Positions 35,815 to 45,709 of a stretch of 64,000 nucleotides of DNA are shown in pieces. The position numbers were made by a program, and so were the translations under genes. Source of the stretch: Beta vulgaris subsp. vulgaris (taxonomy: Eukaryota > Streptophyta > Magnoliopsida > Caryophyllales > Amaranthaceae); the NCBI RefSeq assembly GCF_026745355.1, contig NC_079209.1, positions 7,216,984 through 7,280,983 on the forward strand, written 5' to 3'. Under the pieces are notes generated by a model that was not told the DNA's origin, did no database searches, and worked only from the letters and a program-made list of their open reading frames with translations. How positions within the stretch are numbered: the first letter of the stretch is position 1; each line of letters begins with the position of its first letter.

Positions 35815-35823
35815 CTAGATTAG

Positions 35824-36219
35824 AGGTATAGGTATGAATAAGCTTAGGAAGGTTGATTAAGATTTTTATGTAAAAATATTATGCTGTTTTGGACTTATTT
35901 TCAGTTCAGTTCAGTTATTTTCTACATTTCAGTTTCTCTCAATTCAGTTTAGTTTATTTCAGTTTCTCTCAATTCAGTTTAGTTTATTTCAGATTCTCTC
36001 AATCCAAAAAAAAGGGCCCTAAATTGGCTTAAAAGTTATATGTATGGACTGATGGGTAGAAGTTAGAACATTTAAGTATTTTAATCTTTCTTACTCATAA
36101 AATGGAGGATAACTTAAATACGAATTTTCGTTTTTGATTTGTTTTACTATTGAATAATAGTTATGCCTAAAATATACGTGTAGCGTGCATAAAAAAAACT
36201 AATATTATAGAAGAACATG
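35824..36219. other. Spacer with a 37-bp tandem repeat
   Basis: At 35926-36003 a unit of about 37 bp containing TTTCTCTCAATTCAGTTTAG is repeated at least twice, preceded by short TTCAGTTCAG iterations. No gene is seen. Confidence 0.55.
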
Positions 36220-37341
36220 AGGAGTTTGTTGTCCTTTTAAAACGCCTAAAATATTCTATATAATTGATATTTGAATTGTTAAATTTTATACTCCCTTCGT
36301 CCCATAATATAAGTCCTGATTCTATTTTTACGCGGGGATTAAGGTAAAGTGGAATTTTGTTTTATTTTGGATAAAAATATTCATTTTTATTGGGAAACAC
36401 TTACATTATTATATCTTTGTAACAAAAAATAAAAACTAAACATTAATGTTGCATGGTTTAATGTGTAGAGGAGTTTAATAGGGTAGAAGATTCCAATTTG
36501 TCATTAATTATAGTGCATTGGAAGCTGAAATTATGAGGGCATTTTGAGAATAAAATTATTTTCATGAGGGTATTTTGGACATAATTATTGATTGAAAATA
36601 GAAATAGGACTTATATTTTGAGACACTTTATAAGGAAACATGACTTATAATATGGGACGGAGGGACTAGGGAGTATCATTGTTTAGTGATGAAATAAGTT
36701 TTAAAACTATTTTTTCTACTCATTATATTTTCTACTATATATCAACACATTCACAGCCTACATAACTGCATCTTAGCGAGCAAATTGGGTGTAGAAGTTT
36801 AATTGGGTTTGGATTATGGTGTAAAAAGATAAACACAAACCCTTACAGATAAAAACACAATTTCTATCCAAAATCTAGTCGGTTTGGGTTAGATTGTCAT
36901 ACAATAAATTTGCTCAATTCAAAACAAAAAAATTAAGAAAAAGAAAGTCAGCGTATGAGAAACTATATATTCCTCTCAACTGAGGCCAGGTTTTGAGAGT
37001 TTTCTTGCACCTCTCAAATCACAACGAAATTCCGCCATTGATGAAATACTTTTGCTCTGCTCAACATCTTGACTGGTATTATTAAGAACTCTAACTTCTT
37101 TATTTCAATTTCTTGTGCAAATTAGCTATAGTTAATTCTTGTTGTTGTATAGTTTATCGTAAGTTTAATGCTCTTATAAATTGTAATCTTATTTTGCCCT
37201 TGTTTTTGAATTTCTTGAAATCTTTTCTAGTTGTTATCAGTTTCAGTAGTTCAGTCATTGCGTTTTTCGTCTTTTCATTTATCTGTGTGTCAAGTGGAAG
37301 TAATTACTCAATTCACAGTAAAAATTGATTATTGTATCATC
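36220..37341 (+). repeat. Duplicate of the USP39-like gene's upstream region and leader (proximal copy, part 1)
   Basis: The sequence 36220-36290 matches about 47040-47100, 36720-36840 matches about 47140-47300, and 36840-37341 matches about 49100-49530. Shared landmarks include GGATTATGGTGTAAAAAGA, GTTTTCTTGCACCTCTCAAA, GAAATTCCGCCATTG and TGATTATTGTATCATC. The proximal copy lacks the mobile elements that interrupt the distal copy between 47303 and 49100. It instead has its own Stowaway at 36291-36673. No coding sequence lies in this part. It stops being collinear at 37341 and resumes at 43304. Confidence 0.8.
36291..36673. mobile_element. Stowaway MITE in the duplicated leader
   Basis: CTCCCTTCGTCCCATAATAT at the left pairs with ATATGGGACGGAGGGA at the right, continued by TAAGTC/GACTTA. 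TA flanks both sides; the right boundary could be a few bases shorter. It is absent from the corresponding place of the distal copy. Confidence 0.8.
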
Positions 37342-37447
37342 GTTTAGTCATATGCTTCTGGGCTGATATCGGGAGAGGCAAAAGTTTGTGCTTTTGGTAT
37401 ATTTCAGTCATAAATAATGGTTATACTTATACTTTTTACACCTGTTA

Positions 37448-37696
37448 CTCCCTCTGTTTCAAATCATAAGGCATTTTAGCTAGAAGAATTTGTTTCAAAA
37501 TATAAGACATTCTACAATACCAATGTAAGATTAAATGTAATTTTTTATTATCAAGATAAGCTTATAGATTATTTGGTATTATCAATACAATATTTAATGT
37601 CAATTCTTATTACCCATGCAAATCTAACTAAAATTAACTAAATTCTTAATCTATGTGCAAAAACCTTAAACGACTTATATTTTGAAACGGAGGGAG
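37448..37696. mobile_element. Stowaway MITE, 249 bp
   Basis: CTCCCTCTGTTTCAAATCAT at the left pairs with the right end TATTTTGAAACGGAGGGAG, with TA on both sides. Another degenerate Stowaway-like tail continues to about 37895. Confidence 0.88.
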
Positions 37697-37904
37697 TAAT
37701 GTTTTTAGTTTTGTATATGTGAAACTTATAAAAAGTATAAGTATTAATAAAATATCATGTTGAAACGTATCTAACAAGATTATGTTTTTATTTACATTTA
37801 GATACATGTACAATAGTTAGACTTAAAGTAAAATTCGTGAATGGTGAAAAATGTCAATATATAACAATTAAAAATATGAAGGTAGTACGTTGACGAGTGT
37901 CGGA

Positions 37905-38195
37905 ATGTGCAAGAGAATATGGCTATTATGTGTTTGGTATTGGATGCTACCGTATCATTTATATAAGTGACAGTCACATGAACTTTTTGGGGATGTTTTA
38001 GAGTTGAACTTCCTAACAAGCTCCCACCTATATTGAGAAATGTGGAGAGAGTGAGAGTGACTTGAGCTAAAATATGCCAGATTCTTACTTTCCGGGAGCT
38101 AGAATAATGTGGCAGCCCATTAAAGATGGAGTACAACGGTTTGCGTCGGGTTGTCTTCGTCGAAGTTATGTAATCTATGCTGCCTTGATTATGTG
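37905..38195 (+). repeat. Copy of part of USP39-like intron 1
   Basis: It matches about 51790-52120 within intron 1 of the USP39-like gene. Shared landmarks in order: GTGTTTGGTATTGGATGCTA, CTTCCTAACAAGCTCCCA-type, ATATTGAGAAATGTGGAGAG-type, CAGATTCTTACTT, AATGTGGCAGCCCATT-type and TTATGTAATCTATGCTG-type. In this copy it precedes an LTR instead of exon 2. Confidence 0.8.
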
Positions 38196-38881
38196 CTCGA
38201 AGAATTGTGTCCTTACACATTCTCGACAATTTACAAAATATTAATACGAATGCATTATAGAGATAATTAATTATATTAGTTTAGTAATGACTACTTGCTA
38301 GAGAATGAACAGTAACTAGTGGAACAATATTGATTGAGCTTGCAACTAAGCTAAAATATAATCCTATTAGGTTACACTTTGTAGCAACCAATTAAACAAA
38401 GCAAAACAAGCCCATTACGGGCTCTAAGGTGGCCAACCACATGGAGTGTTTTAGGTTTAAAATTGGTTTCTCATTAAACTTATTCTCCTACTATTATGAA
38501 GGGTTATTATAATAGGTTAATGAGACACAAGTTAATAAGTAATTTTAAAATACAAATGAAAGAAAAAAAAAAAACTCAGCCCTGATAAGATCGCCTCATC
38601 CCCCTAAAAAGTAAGAGAGTGAGCTGTTCATCGTCTTCCGCTCTAGCAGACGCAGGGTTCAATTGGGTGCTCGTGGATTGAATAGAGGAGTAACACTTGG
38701 TGGTCTTGGCTCTCTAATCTATCATACAATGTGGAATTCACGCTGCAAAGGTTGTACATCTATTCTTTATTAAATGATTCATGTTTATATTATGTATATG
38801 ATCCTATGATAGATGTTAGAAAATAATTTCTTACAATTCCGCTCTATATGTATCTATATCTTTCCTAAGTGGTATTAGCTT
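38196..38881 (+). mobile_element. Copia-type LTR followed by a tRNA-Met-like primer-binding site
   Basis: The LTR shares blocks with 20225-20822. It ends in a stretch with ACAATTCCGCT and is followed at 38870 by TGGTATTAGCT, close to the TGGTATCAGAGC initiator-tRNA primer-binding site of copia elements. The internal region is missing, because PMD-derived sequence starts about 25 bp later. This is therefore a 5' LTR truncated by a later rearrangement. The left boundary is approximate. Confidence 0.6.
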
Positions 38882-38904
38882 TAGCCTCTTGCATAATATT
38901 TTAT

Positions 38905-39679
38905 GATCATGTTTTTAAAATGACCATGTATCAAGAAAGAAAACTTGGTTCCTGGCGAATGCTCGAGTTAAAAAATGTTTAAACGCTCGTGTGTGGCATG
39001 TTTTTGGGGCTCCAACTCACCATACACATCTTGGTAAAAACCAAATTGTCGACTAAACCTATGAGGACTGTACAGCTCAATCACATAGCAGTCATCATGC
39101 CTCCAAGGTACAAAGTTGGATCTCATACTAATGAACGAACCACTAGTTCGACGAGAGTGCATTTCATCATCAGTAAAATCTTCATCACATCTGGTGCTCA
39201 CAAAGTAGCAAGCCGATCAATTACTTTGCTAGAACGGATAAGAGATCTCGCTTCTGAGCAGTGAAAAGACATGGTAGCCTCAAGGGCGTGAAAAACAGTC
39301 ATTTTGGCATTACCGGGAACATGTGGAGTAGAGCGATGACTCTGAAATTAGCTGGTTATCCAAGCATATACATAATGTGTGGGAAATGACTAATGGTGTT
39401 TACCTGGCGAAGTAGAGTAGAAAGCTCGTCTAGGCATTTACACGGGCCTAGACGAGCTTTCTACTTTACTTCACCAGATAAACACCATTGGTCATTTCCC
39501 ACACATTATGTATATGCTTTGATAGCTAGCTACTTTTAGAGCCACCGCTCTACTGCACATGTTCTCGGTGGTGCCAAATTGATTGTTTTTCACGCCTCCG
39601 AGGCTGTCATGTCTTTCTACCACTCAGAAGCAAGATCTCTCATCCGTTCTAGCAAGATAATTGATTGGCTTGCTACTTC
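38905..39679. pseudogene. Plant mobile domain (PMD) pseudogene palindrome, left copy
   Basis: Two arms face each other around the 10-base loop 39436-39445. The left arm (38905-39435) carries on the minus strand a PMD-type sequence (SMRSNFVPWRHDDCYVIELY, SPHRFSRQFGFYQDVYGELE). The right arm (39446-39679) repeats its first part on the plus strand (PTHYVYAFIA-like, VLGGAK, FHASEAVMSF-like). PMD domains (aminotransferase-like plant mobile domain) occur in plant proteins such as MAIN/MAIL and are often carried by transposons. Frames are short and broken, so no functional protein is made. The unit is inverted relative to the copy at 42205-43015. Confidence 0.8.
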
Positions 39680-42140
39680 TTTTTCAATGTTTAATTACTT
39701 TTATGTTGATTCCAGGGATTGGATTTAGTAGTCTAATCTTATGTGAGTTTATTTCAAAATTACCACCTTTTTAACTGAAAAAGATCCTAAAATACTAAAA
39801 TTTGTTACATAGAAGTATATATTAGAACTTCATAAATTTTCACTTTAATTGTCTCAAAAGTCTAATCATTGGTCTACTATGTTAAGAGTTGTTACATAGA
39901 AACGCAAAGTTTTTAACTCCTATAAATAGTTAGATACATTCGCTTTAATATACTCTTTCTTAGGACTATACATAATACCCTTTTACATCACTTACCCTCC
40001 CCAAAAGCTTCCCTTAGCTTTTATAAGCTGCTTCAAGATATTAGCAAATTGGCTATTACGGATTTACATCTTGTGACAATCTAACCCTGTTTGTAACTCC
40101 TATAAATAGTTAGATACATTCGCTTTTATATACTCTTTCTTAGGACTATACATAATACCCTTTTAGATCTCTTACCCTCCCCAAAAGCTTCCCTTAGACG
40201 TTATAAGTTGCTTCAAGATATTAGCAAATTGGCTATTCCGAATTTGCATCTTGTAACAATCTAACCCTGCTTCTAACTCCTATAAATAGTTAGATATATT
40301 CGCTTTAATACTCTTTCTTAGGACTACAAGTAATACCCTTTTAGATCTCTTACCCTCTCCAAAAGCTTCCCTTAGCCGTTATAAGCTGCTTCAAGATATT
40401 AGCTAATTGGCTATTACGGATTTGCATCTTGTAACAATCTAACCCTCAACGGGGTCGAGCCAATCATCACAAATGCGTATCTAGGACCAACAACTATCAT
40501 CTTAATACAAGTTATTCCGGCGCACTTCGTTCTAACTTTGGAAGAACTTAGGAAATGATAGTCTGCCAAATCGTTTTTAAATCAATCATGAGGGATACAA
40601 CATTTTTTTTTCATGTTCTTTTATGGCATTCTTTTCACTCAACAATTTGACTTCCTCTTAACACCTACTGAAATCCCATGCATGTTACATTCTTTTGGTT
40701 GTTAGATGGTAAGTTTACACTCAAATTAGAGATTTAATTAACCTGAATTTTTCTAACCTGAACTTATGTGAACTCAATACACTTAAGTGGATCTAAACCG
40801 TCTAGAGTCTACCCTATGTTTCACACGATTAATCTTTTTATCAACCAAACTTACATTTGAGGTAAAGGTAGCACACCGTTAATGATTCAGATGTATAAAA
40901 TTCTGTCTTTGACTTGAAAAACCCATTTTTGTTTTTGAATCACTTATTATACGATCCTGGTTATCTTTGTACATTACTTAAGGTAAGTCTTGTTCTATTT
41001 GACGACACAGAGGTCAATCTATTTTGTATTTTCTTCAAAGATTACATATCAAACGACCCCTTTACTATCTAGATAATAAAAATAACACGACCACAATGGA
41101 CATATATTCGAAATTGGATAACTCAACATTTAGATTAACCAATTTGGACCAAACCAAACATTATCAATATTACTCGATTATATCATATTTTCTTGATAAA
41201 TCATTCAAAGGACCTGAATGACATAACACGATCCAAATATCAATGAATGGCTCATCACTTATTCCAAATCGAATGAAATCGAACTTATCAATTAACCATT
41301 TGCAACTTATACCTCTTTACAATTCCAACCATATCTATTTTTATTATATAAGGCAAGGGAGAGCAATGATGTTCCCTTTGAGATTTACTTAATTTTCCCT
41401 CCATATCATAAATATTACATTCTAAAAACTTGATATTTAGACCCTTCTACATTGCAAAAACTTGCCAGTTTCAATAAATTCAATTGGCTTTAATTAGCAG
41501 CACAATCAATGCAAATTGCACAACTATCTTTGACCGAAATAATAAAATCAAAAACTTATTATAACAAAATAGGATATTGAAACAAAAAATACACAAAAAT
41601 AATGTTGAATTGAAGAATACAAAAATCAAAGGTGCTTCTTTAAAAACAAATATTAATTTTAAAAACAAACTCAAAAAATACATCAGTGTTCTCGAATTGC
41701 TTGCAACATCTCAACACTCTCAAATTTTGAATACTACACTTTAAATAAAGGTACATATTTTGTTTACTTATCTTCTTGTTCAATAGCACATGCTTCTCAC
41801 TCTATATTTACAAGAAAAAGAATGGTTAGATGAAAAAATAATGGTCCTCATAAATGTTACAACTATAAATAGCACTTAGAAACGTTAAGTGAAAGCCATG
41901 AAAAAACTTCCCAGTTATGCAACAAAATATACAATCATAATGCAAACAACCGATAGAGGTCGGTAATCCTAGCAATATAATTTTTTTTTGTTAAAATTAA
42001 TTTTTTAAAAAAATACTATAAACAACAAATTTTGGAAAAAAACCGTAGAACTTGCTGATACTCATTGAATAATTTTTTGAAAAAAATACATAAAAATTAG
42101 AATTGTAAAAATTAATTAAAAGAAGTTTTAAAATCCCGTA
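39680..42140 (+). repeat. RhoGDI-flank repeat, copy 2 of 3
   Basis: It is collinear with 32390-34440, in the same orientation, from CAATGTTTAATTACTTTTAT to AATTAGAATTGTAAAAATTA. Small indels occur, and a triplicated 180-bp block lies at 39909-40446. It has an extra stretch near 41075-41210 not in copy 1. It sits exactly between the two PMD palindromes. Confidence 0.85.
39909..40446 (+). repeat. Three tandem units of about 180 bp
   Basis: Each unit starts near AACTCCTATAAATAGTTAGA (39909, 40096, 40275) and ends with CATCTTGTAACAATCTAACC (one variant GTGACAATC). Only one unit is present in copy 1 (32656-32830) and one in copy 3. Each unit contains TATAAATAG and TATAAGC. Confidence 0.9.
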
Positions 42141-42204
42141 AAAAATGTCCTAGATAAAGACAATCGAGTTTGAAGACTACAATAAATAAAATTAATAAAA
42201 ATGT

Positions 42205-43306
42205 CCCGTAAAAAATGTCATTAGTAAAATCTTCATCCCATCTGGTGCTTACAAAAGTAGCAAGCCGATCAATTACTTTGCTAGATCGGATAAGAGATCT
42301 CGCTTCTGAGCTGTGGAAAGATATGGTAGCCTCAGGGGCGTGAAAAACAGTCATTTTCGCATCATCGGGAACATGTGCAATAGAGCGATGGCTCTGAAAG
42401 TAGCTGGCTATTCAAGCATATACATAATGTGTGGGAAATGACTAATGATGTTTACCTGGCGAAGTAAAGTAGAAAGCTCGTTTAGGCATTTACACGGGCC
42501 TAGACGAGCTTTCTACTTTACTTCCCCATGTAAACACCATTGGTCTTTTCCCACACATTATGTATATGCTTGGATAGCTAGCTACTTTCAGAACCACCGC
42601 TCGACTGCACATGTTCTCGGTGGTGCCAAAATGATTGTTTTTCACGCCTGTGAGGCTGTCATGTCTTTCTACAGCTTAGAAGTGAGATCTCTCATCCGTT
42701 CTAGCAAGGTAATTGATTGGCTTGCTACTTTTGTGAGCACCAGATGAAATTTTAGTGATGATGATATACACTCTCGTCGAACTAGTGGTTCGTTCATTAG
42801 TATGAGATCCAATTTTGTACCTTGGAGGCATGATGACTGCTATGTGATTGAGCTGTACAGTCCTTATAGGTTTGGTTGGCAATTTGGTTTTTACCAAGAT
42901 GTGTTTGGTGAGTTGGAGCCCCAGAAACATGTCAAGCAAGAGCGCTTGTTTAACTTGTTCAACTCGAGCATTCGCTGGGAACCAAGTTTTCTTTCTTGAT
43001 ACATGGTCGTTTTATTAACATCCAAGCTCCGACTACTCGTGCCTTTGTGTCTTGATGGAAATCAATTTATTCTTTAACTTTTTTCCTACGCTCTTTGAGT
43101 TATCTAGAAGTCTCTAAAACTCGTGGTCAGAGTAAGTCTAGAAAAGAAAGGTGAATAATTCCACTTGTTCAGCGAAGGAGATCCCTGCTGACCCTAATGA
43201 GAAGTGCAAACTCAAGGCCAAGTTTACAAGTAATTATGTTCCTCCCTTTCCGGAAGAAGTTGTTGCAAAAGGTGGAAAAGATGATTGTGGGGGGTACTTT
43301 GTGTAA
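42205..43306. pseudogene. PMD pseudogene palindrome, right copy, with downstream PMD-gene tail
   Basis: The left arm 42205-42487 (minus) and right arm 42498-43015 (plus) flank the same 10-base loop as in the left palindrome. The plus arm reads FPTHYVYAWIASYFQNHRST, VLGGAKM, SFYSLEVRSLIRSSKVI, SMRSNFVPWRHDDCYVIELY and FGFYQDVFGELEPQ, in the order of PMD proteins. After 43015 a further broken stretch continues, with a final readable piece at about 43184-43306 (IPADPNEKCKLKAKF, NYVPPFPEEVV, stop). This tail is present only here, so this copy is closer to the parental gene. Multiple stops and frame changes make it a pseudogene. Confidence 0.8.
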
Positions 43307-44035
43307 TACTCAATTCACAGTAAAATTTGATTATTGTGTCATCTTATTGATTAATCCGAATTGAAGAAGTGAGTATTTCCTATTCTACTACTGTTGAGCA
43401 AAATTTGTTATCTTGACTGAAGATATCATTAAGTGGATTTGTTTTAGATTGTATTTTGAGCTCTCTTGAATTTTTTTGGCATTCCTAGAAACTTCTTAAT
43501 TGTTTTTTGTATTATACAGGAAAATTTGTGTTGACTTCTTTGTGAGCGGGTATTGTTTAGGGAAACTCAGAAGCTTTGATACTGTTAACTGTTAACTAAA
43601 AGGTACTTTATTTTGTTTCCTCTTCTAATTCCTTCGCAACATAATAACTTCAACAAATAAATATTTTATACCTCACAAATAATACTCATTTATTGCGGTT
43701 AGGCCTTGTTCTTTTGTATTTGTTTTCAGTTCGGTTAATATCAGTTTAATTCAGTTCACAACAGTCCAATTTCTCTCATTCCAACAAAATGAGGCCTTAC
43801 TATGTTACGGAGGAAGTATTTATGTTTTACTGATTTATGTACTTTATATTTGGTGTATTTGTTGATATGTTATTTGAAGCTTTTAGTGTCTGAAAGTGGG
43901 TTTATTGAAATCTGTATCAAAGGGTTAGAATATTTGCTACCAAGATTCTTGAGTGAGATATTGGTGACTGTGCATGATTTCTTGCATCTGGTTATTTGGA
44001 ATCAAATATGTTTGGTTGAATCATGCATTTGACAT
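43304..44035 (+). repeat. Duplicate of the USP39-like leader and early intron 1 (proximal copy, part 2)
   Basis: After the foreign DNA the duplicate resumes at TTGATTATTGTGTCATCTTA and follows 49505-49760 (CTACTGTTGAGC, ATACAGGAAAATTTGTG, GGGAAACTCAGAAGCTT-type). It then jumps to the end of USP39 exon 1 and intron 1 (GATACTGTTAAC, then 43830-44035 matching 50190-50340: TTTGGTGTATTTGTTGATAT, AGAATATTTGCTACCAAGAT). The coding body of exon 1 (about 49826-50130) is missing. The small gene at 44090 begins about 55 bp downstream. Confidence 0.78.
43629..43816. mobile_element. Stowaway MITE carrying a nested Tourist-like insertion
   Basis: Left CCTTCGCAACATAATAACTT and right GTTACGGAGGAAG are the two ends of the same Stowaway family as 47305-47961. 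At 43702-43796 a 95-bp element starting GGCCTTGTTC and ending GAGGCC interrupts it, flanked by TTA at 43699-43701 and 43797-43799. The related Stowaway at 47 kb reads through that point without interruption (TTGCAGTTATTAGATTACGG), which serves as the empty site. Confidence 0.75.
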
Positions 44036-44089
44036 GTTCACTTTGTTGTCGTCACTATGATTTAAAGATATTGGGTTCTGTTAAAGCAG

Positions 44090-44730
44090 ATGAGTATGAA
44101 GGAGGAGCCACCACCGTCGCTGCCTAAACTAATGACACTTAATAAGGGTCTTAAATTGGTAGGTTTTTTTTAATGGTTTCTTCTAATCTTTTGTGTGAAA
44201 TTAACAAAGAGAAGCTTTGTTTTGCTTATGTTACTTTGCTGCTTATATGTAGGCTGAACAGTGGGTTAAGAATATGACTGGAGATGTGGATGAGGTTGAA
44301 GATGTCGAATTGGAAGGCAGGCCTTCTAGGTTAGTGTATCTTTCTCTGTATTAATTTGCCATTCCTTGGATTATTGCCTGTTGAAGAGAAAATTACAGGA
44401 GTATAGCCGAAGCAGCAACTTGTCAGCAGTTTGGAAAATCTTATTACAGGATTTTAATGTGTGTGTAGGCTTGGTCTTGGAGCAAAAGTTCCACGTAAAT
44501 CTCACGTTGGACCTTTTAATGATCCTGTCGAAAGAAGATTGCATAAGAAGTTCGGTGCAGGGAGAAAGAGATCGGCTGATGATGACGATTCTGTTCCGTC
44601 TACAAAGAATGAAATAGATAATGATGAGGAGGATGACGATGAAAATTTAGACAGTAGAAGTAATGCTTTTGCCAAAAAGAGAGCTGCTCCTCTCAACCCA
44701 ACACCCCAAGCAAAGAAGAAATTTAAGTAA
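44090..44730 (+). CDS. Small charged, probably nuclear protein, 3 exons, 135 aa
   Basis: Exons 44090-44158, 44253-44329 and 44469-44730 join in frame through GT-AG introns. The product begins MSMKEEPPPSLPKLMTLNKG, has KLAEQWVKNM (22-31), an acidic stretch, then LEGRPSRLGLGAKVPRKSHV and GPFNDPVERRLHKKFGAGRK (about 43-82). An Asp/Glu run and a basic end (KKRAAPLNPTPQAKKKFK) follow. Alternating acidic and Lys/Arg clusters suggest a nuclear protein. The LGLGAKVPR...NDPVERKL pattern resembles a small conserved eukaryotic family that I recall as DUF3245; I am not sure of that label and assign no function. The ATG lies directly after an AG splice acceptor, so the 5' UTR must be spliced in from upstream, where the sequence is a duplicate of the USP39-like leader. 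Confidence 0.85.
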
Positions 44731-45709
44731 CTTGTGATAAATGTTAGCATCATGTTTTTATCATTAATAACTTTCTTTTTTAATGTATTTCTCCAATGAT
44801 AATTCTTGATGCACTCTTTGGTCAACTTGCATGACCCTGTGGCCTCTATGTTGGAGGTGAACATGAGGAAAGTTTCCTGATGGCCCTTTTGTATGTGCTA
44901 ATGAGTGGTGCTAATAGTCGTGAACTTTAGGTAGATTTATAAACTAATTATTTACTTATGGTTGTCTATTCTCATTGCCGCTCAATATCACCTCTTACGA
45001 ATTTATCATCCTCACCACCATCTAATGTACATGCTACGGAACGAAACGAGCACTGATAGATATTATGCTCTTTGAGGTGCTTTCTTGCCCACCTCCTTAA
45101 CTTAGTTCGTGCACAAAAAGCATTGTCGACGGCTAAACTTCTTGTCTGAAATGGCTATGAAACACCAATATCTAAGAATGACATCTTCTAATATTGTCGG
45201 AGTTAGTGACTCACGTTGAGTTTTTCTTTTTTGCAAGTTTTGGTGTCTTTTTTTTTTTTTTTTTTTTTTTTTTTGTTGTTGTTAATGCTTCCTGTTAGGA
45301 TTCTGCTAATGTAATCCTTCTTAACTTTGGTTCTGACTTAGTTTTCGTGTGTAGCATCAACCCCCGTTCAGTCACATATACTGTTAACTATTATTTGTAT
45401 TGCTAAATTTTATTTTACATCGACATCACTTAGTCTATCTTAGTAAAATTTCGAGCATCATTGGTTCGTTTAATTTTGAACAATACTCATCTGGCTCGGT
45501 GAAAGAATCCTTTTTCTTGTGTTTGTGGATCATTGTTTTCTCATACTCCTGAAAGTATGGGTGAAAGATATTCTATAAAAATTGAAATTCAATAATAACC
45601 TAATTTGAATTAGTAATTTGGAATTGACTCTACCGTATTTCGATTGGATTCGAATTGAGTTTTTCTGAAAAAATTGGTGGATTGGATTAGGCCAAGGGTG
45701 ATTCAAAAA
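44731..45709. other. 3' flank of the small gene; poly-T tract
   Basis: No gene is seen. A run of 27 T lies at 45248-45274. The distal duplicate block begins near 45710. Confidence 0.5.

Noticed and set aside
42445..42747. Functional PMD protein gene
   Set aside because: The open stretch begins within the palindrome arm and the frame is broken before the conserved domain ends.
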